Shown one piece after another: positions 12,461-23,979 of a DNA stretch of 64,000 nucleotides. Where the stretch lies: assembly GCF_000471905.2 (NCBI RefSeq), contig NW_006494916.1, positions 2,967,296-3,031,295 on the forward strand, given 5' to 3'. The translations under genes and the position numbers were made by a program. The first letter of the stretch is position 1. Each line of letters opens with the position of its first letter. This stretch comes from Amborella trichopoda (lineage: Eukaryota; Streptophyta; Magnoliopsida; Amborellales; Amborellaceae). Under the pieces are notes generated by a model. It did not search any database. It saw only the letters and a list, made by a program, of their open reading frames with translations, and had not been told where the DNA came from.

Positions 12461-13725
12461 TTAATTCTTTTGCATCACATCCCAAAAGACTCTCGAATCT
12501 GTTTATCTGCCTAGTCGTTTTCGACTCTCTGATCTATTTTTCTTTCTGAGATTCTTTCTCAATAATTATTCGGCCACCTCTTTTTATGTTTTTTTAATCC
12601 ACCATCTCTCAGTAATTTTTGCTCCTCATCTGGATATCAAGTTCTTCCTTCTTCTTGCTAATTCTTGCTCCTCATCTGGGGATATCAAGTTCTTCCTTCT
12701 TCTTGCTAATTCTTGCTCCTCATCTGGATCTGAGGTTCTCCCGGTTGCTGCATCTTCTTGTTCAAGTAGCGAAGGATAAATTTCATGTGAGTTACAAAGA
12801 TGATGCCCTCAACAACTCTCTGTCAGAGGTGTTAACAAACTACCGGCGAAGACCTTCAATAGATGAACATAGCTACTGACTAGCAAGGCTTTATATGGAC
12901 AAAGGCAACTTCCATGAAGGACTTTTCACATGTAGCAGCATGTGGCCTAAATATCTATATGGCTGTTCTATTGGTGACATAGCGTCACCAATGGCTATAT
13001 TGCATCTACTGTTTGCATCTTTCTGTTCTGTATCACAATGGGGTTCCTGGTTGGTGGATTTGTGGTCTTCTTTTGTTCTGTGGTGGCTACACTTCTTCTT
13101 TTTATCCTTTGAACTTGGTGGGTCTCGTTTATTATAGCTTTTAGAGAGACATTTTTGTTGCCTTACTTTGTTTGATAGAACACTGAAAATAGTAGGTTTT
13201 CTCTATTATAAAAAAGAAAAAGAAAAAAAAGAAGTAAAGTGTGTTATGCCCTTCTGAAGAAGAAACCTTTTGTCTTTGAAAAATCAACCATTCGCCCAAT
13301 CCCGTCAAATCTATTAGGAAACCTCTTTAAAAATTTGTCCCAAGAAAAAAAAAAAAAAAAGGTTTTACTTGGTTCATCTTCTTGTTGTTTGTTTTTAAGG
13401 ATTGAGTTATTTGTTCTGTTACTCGATCGTGTCGGCTTTGGTATGCGAGCTGCTGAATCCATCTCGGATCCACACCGAGTTCACTTAGCTCTTCCAGATG
13501 CCATTTTATTCTCTCAGCTGTCTCGACGGCTTTGTTTGGAATTTTTGTAGAGCCTACGCTGATATAGCCCTTAGTTCCTGAGACCATCTAATCTTGAGGC
13601 TTGTTGATCTGCCACTGCTTTCTATGTTTGTTAATCAAGCAATCTAAACATGACAACCATTATATTTACTGGTCATGCTATACACCTAAAGATTAAGAAT
13701 TAGCGTTCAAATTCCTGCCGCTCTA
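12461..13725 (+). other. Remaining interior of LTR element A
   Basis: No gag or pol is recognised. A 47-48-bp unit (CTCCTCATCTGGATATCAAG...) is repeated about 2.5 times at 12613-12735. Poly-A tracts lie near 13205 and 13345. A non-autonomous interior is the simplest reading. Confidence 0.4.
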
Positions 13726-13902
13726 GGTGTATATTGTAAATATTTCGGAATGGTAGATACAATATCATGTAGTTATGGTAATTCTGGGTATAGTATAGGA
13801 TTTATTTATATTATTGTCATCTTTAATTTGTCTATAAAATACAAGTTTGTATATTTATATGTTTACACTGAGTCTTTTCAGAGAAACCCGAGACTCTTCA
13901 CA
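13726..13902 (+). repeat. Related right LTR of element A
   Basis: Shares GTGTATATTGTAA near the start, GGGTATAGT in the middle and AGACTCTTCACA at the end with the LTR at 10863-11141. It lacks the 27-bp tandem units, which explains most of the length difference. No matching target-site duplication is seen. Confidence 0.55.
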
Positions 13903-13979
13903 TTTTCAAGGGAAAGGTTTCTATACTTTCCTTACTCTATGGATAGCTGTATAATTTTGATCCTATTGATCGTTTGATC

Positions 13980-14295
13980 TAGATCTGACATTTTTTTTTA
14001 CAAATTATATGAATATGAAATTTTGATCAAGTGAGCTATTGACCATTTGATCTTAAGATCAAATGTTTCAGAGTATTTTTATTTTAATTTTTTCTACAAA
14101 TTATAAGAATATGAAATTTGGTACTCCCCATCATCTCAATAGGGGGCACCTAAAATAAATATTAAAAAATATTTTCAGTAAAATATAATAATTGAAATAC
14201 AATTGAAACTTTCAGGCATTTTAGTTATTTTACTGAGAATATTTTTTATTATTTTTTTACATATGCGAGTTTAAAAGGGTGGATGCTCAAAATTT
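13980..14295. repeat. Interspersed repeat R2, copy 1
   Basis: Shares a string of blocks with 48790-49020: ACAAATTAT(AT)GAATATGAAATTT, CATCATCTCAAT, and a late GAGCTTAAAAG/GAGTTTAAAAG...GGATGC. This suggests a dispersed non-coding repeat of about 250-300 bp. Confidence 0.55.
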
Positions 14296-14534
14296 CGTTT
14301 CATAAAAACAAAATTTAAAATAAAAATAAAATAGTACACTCAATCGTTGGACATTTGGATAGGGAAGTATAGGAGTTTATACATCAGAGGATGTATCGAA
14401 AACTTGCCCTTTTCTCGTTACCATAATTTGAAATTGAATGTTTGCTGCGGGAGAAACTGGTTGTCTAGATCGATGACCATGCTACTAATTTGTTTGCACT
14501 CAATTTATTTCCCTTCTCTACTCTCTCAGCTTCC

Positions 14535-16295
14535 ATGACTAAAACCCTCCTCCAAAAAACTGTTATCTCCATTTCCCATTCTCCATTAGCAGCACCCCAT
14601 GACCTCATTTTCTCTCTCTTGAAGAAATGCTTGAAAACACCCCAGCTGAAACAGATGCACGCCATCATGGTCAAAATTTCTCTTTCTCACGACTCTTTTG
14701 CAGTAAACCAATTCGTCTCTGCCTGCTCGAGCACAGGCTCAATGGACTATGCTATTTCAGTGTTTGCCCATTTGCAAAAGCCCAACATATTCGTTTGGAA
14801 CTCCATGATCAAAGGCTTTGTGCATTGCCATTCTTATCAAGAGGCCATTTCCATGTACAAGAAGCTCTTGGTTTCCTCTGTTTCAGCAACCAGTTACACT
14901 TTCTCTTCTGTGATCAAGGCTTGCACCCAAGTATTTGGCTTGAGCTTAGGAAAATCCATTCATGGCCAAGCTTTGAAATGGGGTTTGAATTCTCAGGTCT
15001 TTGTTGGAACTGCACTGATCGATTTGTACTCGAATTGTAGTGAGGTTATAAATGCTCGTAAGGTGTTTGATGAAATGGAGGCTAGGGATGCAGTCGCTTT
15101 TACCGCGATGATTTCAGGTCATTGCAGGATTGGTGAACTGGCATTTGCTCAAGAACTCTTTGATGCCATGCCTGAGAAAAGCACAGCTTCATGGAATGCT
15201 TTGATTGATGGCTACTCAAAGGGTGGTGATATAGAAAAAGCAGCTTCACTCTTTGATGAAATGAGTCATAAGGATTTGGTTTCTTGGACCACCATGATCT
15301 CGAGCTTTTCAAAAAATGGAAGGTTTAAAGAGGCTATAGCTGTGTTCAAAACGATGGAGGCCCAAACTGTGAGCCCTGATGCAGTAACCATGGCTACGGT
15401 GATCTCAGCTTGTGCACACCTAGGGGGCCTTGATTTTGGGAGAGAGATACATAACTATGTTAGCCGAAATGGTTTCAATCTCGATGTCTTTATAGGATCC
15501 TCTTTGATCGATATGTATGCAAAATGTGGGAGCTTAGAGAGATCCCTTCTGGTTTTCTACAAGCTCCTTGAGAAGAACCTCTTTTGTTGGAACTCAATGG
15601 TCGAGGGGCTCGCCATGCATGGACATGGCACGCAAGCCATCAAGCTCTTCGAAAAGATGGAAAGATCAGGAGTTAAACCAAATGGGGTGACCTTTGTTGG
15701 GGTTCTCAGTGCTTGTGCCCATATAGGCCTTGTCGAAATAGGCCAAAGATACTTCTATGAGATGACCCATGAACATGGCATTATGCCATGGATTGAGCAC
15801 TATGGCTGTATGGTCGATCTTTTAGGGCGAGCAGGTCACTTAGAGGAGGCAGTAAGGCTCATGGAAAGCATGGAAATGGAGCCTAATGCAGTGATATGGG
15901 GTGCTCTTTTAGGGGGTTGTAAGATTCATGGCAATGTGGGTTTGGCTGAAATTGCAGTCAAGAATTTATTAGAGTTAGAGCCTGGTAATAGTGGGTATTA
16001 TGTGTTATTGGCAAATATTTATGCAGAGGAGAATAGGTGGGATGAGGTTGCAAGAATTAGGGTTTTGATGCGAGAGAGAAGGGTTCAAAAGGCCCCTGGA
16101 TTTAGCTCAGTCGAGATCGGGGGCAAGGTTCATGAGTTTGTGGCTTGTGGTATGTCTCATCCTCAGTCTGAGGAGATATATGGAATGTTGGATGAGATGG
16201 TGGTGCACCTGAACCTTGCTGGCTATGTACCCGATGTTGGATTCATTTCAGAAAAGATGGGTGTTGATGAGAGAGAAGGGATGTGTAGAATGTAG
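14535..16295 (+). CDS. Pentatricopeptide repeat protein, PLS class with E/E+ C-terminus
   Basis: Seen: one uninterrupted frame of 586 aa from the first in-frame ATG at 14535 (an upstream TTG extension lacks an ATG) to TAG at 16293-16295. After a short Ser/Leu/Lys N-terminus (about 1-40, plausible organelle transit peptide) come repeated ~31-36-residue modules: NIFVWNSMIKGF, ATSYTFSSVIKAC, VFVGTALIDLYSNC, DAVAFTAMISGH, STASWNALIDGYSK, DLVSWTTMISSFSKNG, DAVTMATVISACAHLG, VFIGSSLIDMYAKCG, LFCWNSMVEGLAMHG, NGVTFVGVLSACAHIG. E-type sequence follows (YVLLANIYAEENRWDE; KAPGFSSVEIGGKVHEF), ending YVPDV...GMCRM. Family knowledge: PLS PPR proteins bind organellar RNA and usually act in C-to-U editing, stopping at E/E+ or carrying a DYW deaminase. 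No DYW domain is present, so a deaminase partner would be needed. The target is unknown. Confidence 0.93.
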   Translation: MTKTLLQKTVISISHSPLAAPHDLIFSLLKKCLKTPQLKQMHAIMVKISLSHDSFAVNQFVSACSSTGSMDYAISVFAHLQKPNIFVWNSMIKGFVHCHSYQEAISMYKKLLVSSVSATSYTFSSVIKACTQVFGLSLGKSIHGQALKWGLNSQVFVGTALIDLYSNCSEVINARKVFDEMEARDAVAFTAMISGHCRIGELAFAQELFDAMPEKSTASWNALIDGYSKGGDIEKAASLFDEMSHKDLVSWTTMISSFSKNGRFKEAIAVFKTMEAQTVSPDAVTMATVISACAHLGGLDFGREIHNYVSRNGFNLDVFIGSSLIDMYAKCGSLERSLLVFYKLLEKNLFCWNSMVEGLAMHGHGTQAIKLFEKMERSGVKPNGVTFVGVLSACAHIGLVEIGQRYFYEMTHEHGIMPWIEHYGCMVDLLGRAGHLEEAVRLMESMEMEPNAVIWGALLGGCKIHGNVGLAEIAVKNLLELEPGNSGYYVLLANIYAEENRWDEVARIRVLMRERRVQKAPGFSSVEIGGKVHEFVACGMSHPQSEEIYGMLDEMVVHLNLAGYVPDVGFISEKMGVDEREGMCRM

Positions 16296-17075
16296 TTGGG
16301 GAACTGGGTGGAGGATGAAGAGAGAGAGAAGGGATTGGTGAGAAGGGGGCCTCAGAAATGGGGTGTTAAAGAGAGAGAGATTCATCAGAGAGAGAGGACT
16401 AGCTTGGGTGAGGCTAATGGTTGGATTCAAGAGTTTGTGGTTTATGACAACTCCAAGTCCCAATCTCAAGTGATCCATTGCCTGTTTGGGTGAGAGGGGC
16501 AAGAATTCATTCGAAGGGAAGAAATGCAGCAGCTACAATCATATCATACAATCCTTCTCTTGACCAGTGTCTGACCACCTAATTAGGTGGCTTAGCCCTT
16601 AAAAAAATAGTTTGGGGTCTCCTTTTTATCAAATTTTTTGAGACCATAACATTTTAAAAAAAAACAAGTGTCAATGTTTTCAAACTAATTAAATTATAGA
16701 TCGATCATCGATCAAATGGATAGTTGGAGTATGTATTTGAAAGGGGACATTTGAAGCATCTATATATCATTTAAAAAAATTATATGAAATCAATTAAAAT
16801 AATAATAATAACACCACCTTTAAGGGGATCAGCCATGTCTTGAAGGTGATTCTGCGAACCAACTAGTATGCTCCCCATTTACCCATCACAACCAAGATTA
16901 CAATACCTGTGATAATAGATACCATTCATGGGTGGGTCTCACCAACACTGGAGGACATCAGTTTGCAGTAGAAGGAAAGTCAATTTTTCTATGATATTGG
17001 TGTTGATAAAAACCCACTATAATCAGCTCTATCATGCTGATTTCTGTCAGATGAAAGCAGCATAGACTCAAACTG

Positions 17076-17114
<39 letters not shown>

Positions 17115-17880
17115 GATTGAACTGAAATAATGAGAGATAATAGTAGGACCTTTTAGGAGTGCATTCAGAGCCTTGGAGACTTCTGAAGAGGATAGACATT
17201 GCATGTGGAAGGAGGTTCAGCAAGTGGCATTAAGTGGTACAAAGAACTTTGGGAGACACCATGGTGTTGAAATCGGGAAGTATAGACAGCCTGGTCTTGA
17301 TCACTGCCATTCAGAGGGTTGAATTGTGATGATCCTGATTCTTTTTCTCTTGTTTGTCTGATATTTTCCACATTGTTGCATTATCACAATTGTACATGTT
17401 GGATGTTGCTTATTGTATGCACAAACGTTTCAGTCTGAACTACATGAAAATTTATCTGGCATGGCGTTTTATGGATGACGAATTTTTGGGTCGCTTTATC
17501 ATGCATAGATGTCGGAGGCAACTGAGTTAGAGCTTTGATCATTGCATTCAACTTTGATTGATCCGAGATGATGTATTTTCCCGACCTAGTTATCTTTAGC
17601 AAATTGCACTAGGGTCCAAATTTATAGGTTATTGTGACCTAAAGAACTCAAGTTGAGTAATACACTGGCTTTTGTGGGGCTTCCTCGTACCCTTCTTTTT
17701 CCTCTCTTCTTCTTCTTCTTCTTTTTTTTTTTTTTTTTTGCATTAAGAATTTAAAGCTCTAATGGAAATCAATTTTTATGTTTAAAAAATAAACGGGCAA
17801 AATTCTCAGTTTATGTGATTATTATTAATTCGAGTGTATTCTTTTTTGGAAAACGTAGTATTCCCAGAACGAAGATCCCA
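16296..17880. other. PPR gene downstream region and spacer
   Basis: A/G-rich sequence just after the stop, then a CCACCTAATTAGGTGG palindrome near 16576-16591. A (GA)n run lies at 17081-17111, and a T-homopolymer after (CTT)n at 17706-17740. Short minus-strand frames at 16989-17371 are not recognisable. Confidence 0.5.
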
Positions 17881-18059
17881 TGTCCCTTACGGCCCATTTG
17901 GATCCTTGGATTTTTCAATCCTAAGAAAAATCAATCCTAGAATTGAGATTGACTGGAATTTACATTGCTTGGAATATGGTGTATGTTGTTTAGATCGTAT
18001 TTGGTAGAAATTAAAAAAATGCAAATTGCATGTTTGGATTGTATGGAATATCTATTTTT

Positions 18060-18842
18060 TGGCAATGTAGATCTTTCTCTCTCTCTCAAAATTTTGAGAT
18101 AGTTTCTCTCTCTAAAATTTTAATACACTCTTTCAAAATCTTAAAATATGAAATAGTCTCTCTCTCTAAAAATTTTGAGAATTGAGATAGTTTATTTCTA
18201 AAACCTTTAAGATAGTTTCTCTTTCTAATAAATTTTAGGTACTTTATCGTTCTAAAATTTGATGTTGTTACTCTATCTAAAATTTTAAGATGCTTTCTCT
18301 CTCTAAAACTTAAATTTTGAGATAGTTTATCTCTTTAAAATTTTCAAGTAATTTTCTCTCTAAAATTTTAATATACTCTCTCTCTCTAAAACTTAAAATT
18401 TAAGATAGTTTCTCTATGTAATTTTTTTTAAATAGCTTCTCTCTCTTAAACCTTCAAGTACTTTCTCTATCAAAACTTTGATATAGTTTCTCTCTCTAAA
18501 GTTTTAAGATATTTTTTCTCTCTAAAACTTAAAATTTGAGATAGTTTTTCACCCTAAAATTTTCAAGTAGTTTCTGTGTCTAAAATTTTAGTGTACTTTC
18601 ACTCTCTAAAACTTGAAATTTGATATAGTTTCTCTATCTAAATCTTTTTTTAAATAGTTTTTCTCCTTAAAAATTTCTGGTACTTTCTTTATATAAAATT
18701 TGATAGAGTTTCTCTCTCTAAAGTTTTAAGATATTTTCTCTCTAAAACTTAAAATTTGATATAGTTTCTCTCTCTAAAAGATTTCTGGCAGTTTCGCTAT
18801 CTAAAATTTGATGTAGATTCTAATCTCTAAAATTTTAATATG

Positions 18843-18881
<39 letters not shown>

Positions 18882-19074
18882 ACTAATAATAATATATACT
18901 TACTACTACTACTTACGTTAGTATACTTACTTACTTACTTAACTTAACTTTAACTTAACTTAANNNNNNNNNNNNNNNNNNNNCTTCTCTTAAACGTAAA
19001 GTTACTTCGTCGAGTTACGTTCGTACTCTAATTAAGTATGTAGTAGTACTATACTCTAACTTTAAATTAATATC

Positions 19075-19109
<35 letters not shown>

Positions 19110-19330
19110 CATAAAAAATTGAGATAATTTCTCTCCCCAAATGTTTTGAGATATTTCTCTCTAAAAAATTTTAAGTAACTCCACTCTCTAAAATTTAATA
19201 TAATTTCTCTCTCTAAAATTTTAAGATATTTTCTCTTTAAAACTTAATATTTGAGATAGTTTCTCTCTTTGAAATTTTAAATTTTAGAGATAAAATATCT
19301 TAAAACTTTAGAGAGAAAATATCTTAAGTT
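18060..19330. repeat. Degenerate TCTCTCTCTAAAATTTT satellite-like array
   Basis: A unit of about 26-35 bp combining a CTCTCTCT tract with AAAATTTTAAGATA/GAGATAGTTT is repeated dozens of times with heavy divergence. Pure (CT)n runs lie near 18846-18874 and 19078-19105. It contains the 20-N gap, flanked by odd TTACTTAACTTAA-type low-complexity sequence. Confidence 0.85.
18964..18983. other. Assembly gap (20 N)
   Basis: Run of 20 N. The flanks (about 18876-18963 and 18984-19078) differ from the surrounding array and look like low-quality consensus. Confidence 0.98.
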
Positions 19331-20865
19331 TTTAGCATTGGAGTTCAAGAGAGAGTTTTGAATAAGCTTTAATGAAGAAAGGGGGAGATTTAATAAAAGG
19401 ACTTTAAGAAATAGAAGAGGAAATGAAATAAAGCCATAAATGAACAAAAGAGATCAAGAACCAAGCAAGGAAAGCATTAAACAAAATGAGCAATAAATGA
19501 AACTAAGCAAAGACTAATAAATATGCAAGAACAAAACTAAAAGCTACTCGTAAATATTAACATAAGCATGAAAAACAAGAGTAAAGAAGCTAATAAATGA
19601 CAATAAGAGAAGAAAGGGAGAAAGAAATGATACTTGAAGCTGGGACCCTAGGCCCAATGCCTGGAGTCAGCACCGATTCGGAATAGATTATTTCATGATC
19701 AATCTCGATACCTCAGGTTTTGACGAGGCAAGTCGATATGGGTGGGAGAGGATTCGGAAGGTCTAATTATTTGGATCGCCTTCAAGATAGAGTGTAAAAG
19801 CTTAGGTTAAAAGTGTTTGGCTTTGGGTTAAGTAGGGTTTGGGTATTGTTCGAATACAGTTCAGCAGAGCTGGTGCTATTGTCAAAATCTCAACATTTGA
19901 AACTCAAAGTAACTTATTTATAGGCAAAACAGGCTTAGGACCACCATTGGATTGTTTTTAGTGTAATCTGGGGCCTTCATTTTTCGTCGCCCTTTGGATA
20001 TGCTTTGATGCCAATGGCAATGGCACCGGATCCGCATTAATTACCATTAAATGCGGTCAACAAAATTAAATGCACTTTAAATGCTCTCTAGTCACATGAC
20101 TCGATGCTAGTACAATTTTATAGGCGGAGTGTCAAAGGTCTGGCGCCATTGACAATGGCATCGACGTCAGTTAGAGCCACTTCACAGTAAAATTTGCCAT
20201 GTGTCATCTTCTGGGCATTCTTTTGTAGATTTGATGGACCAATCAGAATTGAAAGCATTTCTGACTACCTTCGGTGCAGTTCTAAATCGCAACGGTGTTA
20301 GGCGGTCATTCCAGCTCCTTCGTACTATTGGTGGCTGATTTGACATTTCCTCGACGAATCTGAGGTCTACAACTGATTCCGTACTGACATCTGACATGTC
20401 AGTACCTTCCGACACGTGTCAGTTCGTAATGACACGCAACATTGGGTTGTACATCCAGGCTATATCCCAATTTTGACTGCCTTGGGCCTGGTGCTGGTCT
20501 AAGGGGCACCGGCGCTATTGGCAATGCTGCCAGACCCTATCCATTCAAGTTGTTTCTGTGCCTTGTGTCTTTTGTGTCAGGTTTGGGAGCTGCTTTGGCA
20601 CCACTAGGAGTGATGCCAAAACCTTCTGCTTGCAAGCTGCTCCCGGTTTGGTAGTCTCGAGTCTTGGTCTGCTTTGCATTGTTCCTCAAGTGCCTTCAGC
20701 TATGCCTAAACGATATCAGGGCTTATGGGGGTCAGTTTACGAATGGGTCAAGATGAATATGAGTAGTTCAAGTATCGGGGTGGTTGGCCTGGGGTACTCT
20801 GGTCTCCCTTAGTTTTCTCAATCGGGATCAAGGTGTCTACATCTAGCAATCTATGAATTGATCCT
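19331..20865. other. Unassigned region, possible decayed LTR element
   Basis: A purine-rich strand at 19340-19640 passes into a more GC-rich segment, with phrases such as GGGACCCTAGGCCCAATGCC and ACTCTGGTCTCCCTTAG. The change in composition suggests an inserted element. No domain, LTR pair or primer-binding site could be established. Confidence 0.3.
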
Positions 20866-22210
20866 TTGGTTTTACTTCTTCTTGTTAATGTGAGTCAACT
20901 TCTTTCCATTTTCTCTTGCAATAGTGAATGATTCATTTGGTTTCGATTTCTCTTGTTAATCTGATTTGTTCTCTGTGCATTTCTTCTGGCAATGGTGAAA
21001 TTATCCTTTAATTTTGGCTCTTATTTTTAATCTGAGCAATTCTCACGTTTTTTCTTTACATTGGTGAATATGATGTCTGCTTTTGTTAATATCATTCTGG
21101 ACATTTTCTTTGGCAATGATGAAATGATCATTTAATTTTTGCTCTTTTTATTAATATGAGTCAATTTCAGTTTATTTTCTTTGGATCAATGATCCTTTTG
21201 AGTTTTAGCTCTTGTTGCCGCAAATCATTTGGCTGCACGTTATATGTGGTTTTATGAATTGATCTTCCAGGCGATACTTATTTTTTATGTGATTTGTATC
21301 CCTACACATTTTTGGTTTTTTCTGCTATGTGAAGTTAAATTTTAAGTTTTTAAGAACTTGTTAATGTGAGTCACATATTTTTGCATACTCTCTCTGGCAA
21401 TGTGAAATGATCCTTATAGTTTTTGCTCTCGTTGATGTGAGTCACATATCTGAACATTTCCTTATGCAATGTGAAATGATTATTTCAGTTTTAGTGCTTG
21501 GTGATGAGTTATATCTATGAAAATTTCTATGCCAATATGGAATGATTCTTTAAGTTGTAGACATTGTCAAGGTGAGACATATCTCTGCACATTTTCTTTA
21601 GCAATGTGAAGTATCTCAAAGTTTGAGCTCTTGTTTATAGGATTTATACCTCTGAGCATGTTTTTCTGGCAACATAAAATGATTCTTGATGTTTAGCTCT
21701 TGATGTCAGTGAACTAGCTTTGCACATTTTCTTTGGCAATGGTGAAATTATTCCTTAGCTTTTGCCTTCTGTTGATGTATGCCATATCCCTGCAATTTCA
21801 TCTGTAAACATGTATTGACTTGCTGCATTTTAGGTCTGATTTATAGCTCCATGCATGTTTTGCTGCATTTTAGGTCTGATTTATGTAATTCATAGCTCCA
21901 TGCATGTTTTCTGGCAATATGGAATGGTCTCGAATGTTTTTCTCATGTAAATGCTGGTTATATGCTCATTTTCTCTTCCAATGTGGAAATGTTACTTTAA
22001 GATTTATATCAGGTTCACATGTGAGTCCTGTGTTTGCAAATCTCCTATGAAAATTTTCAATGATCTTCTGAATTCGAGCTCTCTTTACGATTATCATATC
22101 CATGCACTTGTTTTGCAAGCAAATTATGGAATTATGCATGATGGTTTAGCTCTTATTAATTGTTTCATATCACTGCACATCTTCTCTAGCCATGGTTAAG
22201 TATTCCTCTC
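20866..22210. repeat. Degenerate tandem array, unit about 65-70 bp
   Basis: At least 15 diverged units share the core TTTTCTTTGGCAATGTGAAA-TGATCCTTTA-GTTTTAGCTCTTGTT-GATGTGAGTCA. Cores are visible near 20922, 20985, 21110, 21390, 21460, 21525, 21595, 21663, 21730, 21909 and 21972. One unit contains a further local duplication, TTGCTGCATTTTAGGTCTGA, at 21821-21895. It is non-coding. Confidence 0.82.
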
Positions 22211-22646
22211 ATTTTTTGTTCTTATTGATGTCATTTATCTTATTGACTAAATCGATTTCATATCATAAGTTATTTTGTGAAATATATTTGTCATTTTTAA
22301 GCCTATGAGATTTCCATTTTTCGTAAATTTTGGACTATGCAGATTGTTTTCCCTCTCTCTTTCATTCTTTCCTTCGCATTTGTCGTACTCGGAATCGTCC
22401 TATTTATTTGATCTTGTACCTGTTAAATCTTCAATTGTATCTATTTGTGTTTCTTCTCAATTTCATGCTTTCTAGCATTACTATTTGTGTTCTTTTTGGT
22501 TGTTGACATTTTACGTCTTTGTAATAAACTTGAGTTGCATTTATGCACTGCATTTGCTTAAATGCAGTGTTAGTTAGATCTTCATTGATTTTGTTGGTTG
22601 GGAGCTTGCAATTTTGGTATCATTAAAAATTAGAATATTTTTTATT
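22211..22646. other. AT-rich spacer
   Basis: No gene or recognised repeat between the tandem array and the foldback element. Confidence 0.45.
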
Positions 22647-22655
22647 TTCTTTTTA
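22647..22655. repeat. Target-site duplication (left), TTCTTTTTA
   Basis: Nine bases identical to 23947-23955 on the other side of the foldback element. This length is expected for Mutator-like transposition. Confidence 0.8.
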
Positions 22656-23946
22656 GGGAAATTTTCCCTAATATACTTTAATTTTAAAAAAATTACAAAA
22701 AAAACCCTTAATTTTTCAAAACCTCGCCCACACCCTTTTTTCTAATACCGATAGTCTTTCTACCGTAATGCATTGTCATAAATAGATATAGAATTATAGT
22801 ACTTCTAGTACCAAATACCATAATAACATGAACATCTATTACGGTACTTTAATTACAATAATAACATAGAGCATTACGGTAATTAAAATACCGTAATATC
22901 TTAAAATAGTATTACGGTAATTTAATTATCATAATATTGCCCAAGCCCAATAACAAAAGATTTTCTACTCTCTCGAGTCCACTATCTATTTACTTCCTCG
23001 ACAAAAATCATGCTAACTGTATTTTTCACATCTCAAAATTTTAGAATATAATTCTATATAATTTTTATATGGTTCTCAAAATTTTAGAACAAAAACACTC
23101 TTAAATAGGTGTTTTTGAGCCAGGGAGTAGATCCACATTGTACTCCAATGGGAACATGGATTTTTTGAAAAGTGAGAGGGTAGCCCTGATATTAGCTTTG
23201 GTTTGAAGCTTTTAAAGTATTACTGTAATAAAAATACCGTAAAGTCAAAAGTATTAGGGTAATAAGAATACCGTAAAGTCTTTACGGTATTCTTAATACC
23301 GTAATACTTTATAAGCTTCAAACTAATGCTAATATCAAGGCTACCTCTCTCTCTCTTCAAAATATCCATGTTCCCATGGGAGCACGATGTGGATTTACTC
23401 CCTCGCTCAAAAATACCTATTTAAGAGTGTTTTTTTTATAAAATTTAGAGAACTATATAAAAATTAAGTAGAGATTATATCTTAAAATTTTGAGATTTGA
23501 AAAATACAGCTAGCATGGATTTTTGTCGAGGGAGTAAATAGATAGTAGACTAGAGAGAGTAAAAAATCTTTTGATTTGAGTTAGGCAATATTACAGTAAT
23601 AAAATTACTGTAATACTACTTTAAGGTATTACGATATTTTAATTACCGTAATACCATATGTTATTACGGTAATTAAAGTACCGTGTAGAGTATTACGGTA
23701 ATTAAAAAATTGTAATAGATGTTCACGTTATTACGGTACTAGAAGTACCGTAATTCTATCTCTATTTACAACGGTATTTTAATTACCATAATGGTGGCAA
23801 TGCATTACAGTAGAAAGACTACCGAAAGGGTATTTTCATCCAGTAAAAGCCGAAAATTGGGAAAAAACGGTGTGGGCGAGGTTTTGGGAAGTTGTTTTTT
23901 TTTTTACGATTTTCTTAAAATTAAGATATATTAGCAATAATTTCCA
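22656..23946. mobile_element. Mutator-like foldback element FB1 (near-complete 1.29-kb palindrome)
   Basis: Seen: the left end GGGAAATTTTCCCTAATATA matches the reverse complement of the right end (TGGAAATTATTGCTAATATA), and homology continues inward for about 640 bp to a centre near 23280 (ACCGTAAAGTCTTTACGGT). Matching arm landmarks: ACCTCGCCCACACC versus GGTGTGGGCGAGGT, CTCGACAAAAATCATGCTA versus TAGCATGGATTTTTGTCGAG, and GGGAACATGGA versus TCCATGTTCCC. The outer arms carry many short TATTACGGTAATTAAAATAC palindromes. An exact 9-bp direct repeat flanks it. No coding sequence. Family knowledge: 9-bp duplications and long inverted repeats are typical of non-autonomous MULEs. Confidence 0.88.
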
Positions 23947-23955
23947 TTCTTTTTA
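23947..23955. repeat. Target-site duplication (right), TTCTTTTTA
   Basis: Exact copy of 22647-22655. Confidence 0.8.
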
Positions 23956-23979
23956 ACTAGAATGTCAATCCAAACTAAT

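Noticed and set aside
16989-17371. Minus-strand frames with protein-like stretches downstream of the PPR gene
   Set aside because: Interrupted by a (GA)n run and not recognisable; too weak to call a gene.
22656-23946. Possible CRISPR-like or bacterial repeat array (short repeated palindromes)
   Set aside because: Units are inverted within one large palindrome, there are no unique spacers, and the genome is plant.
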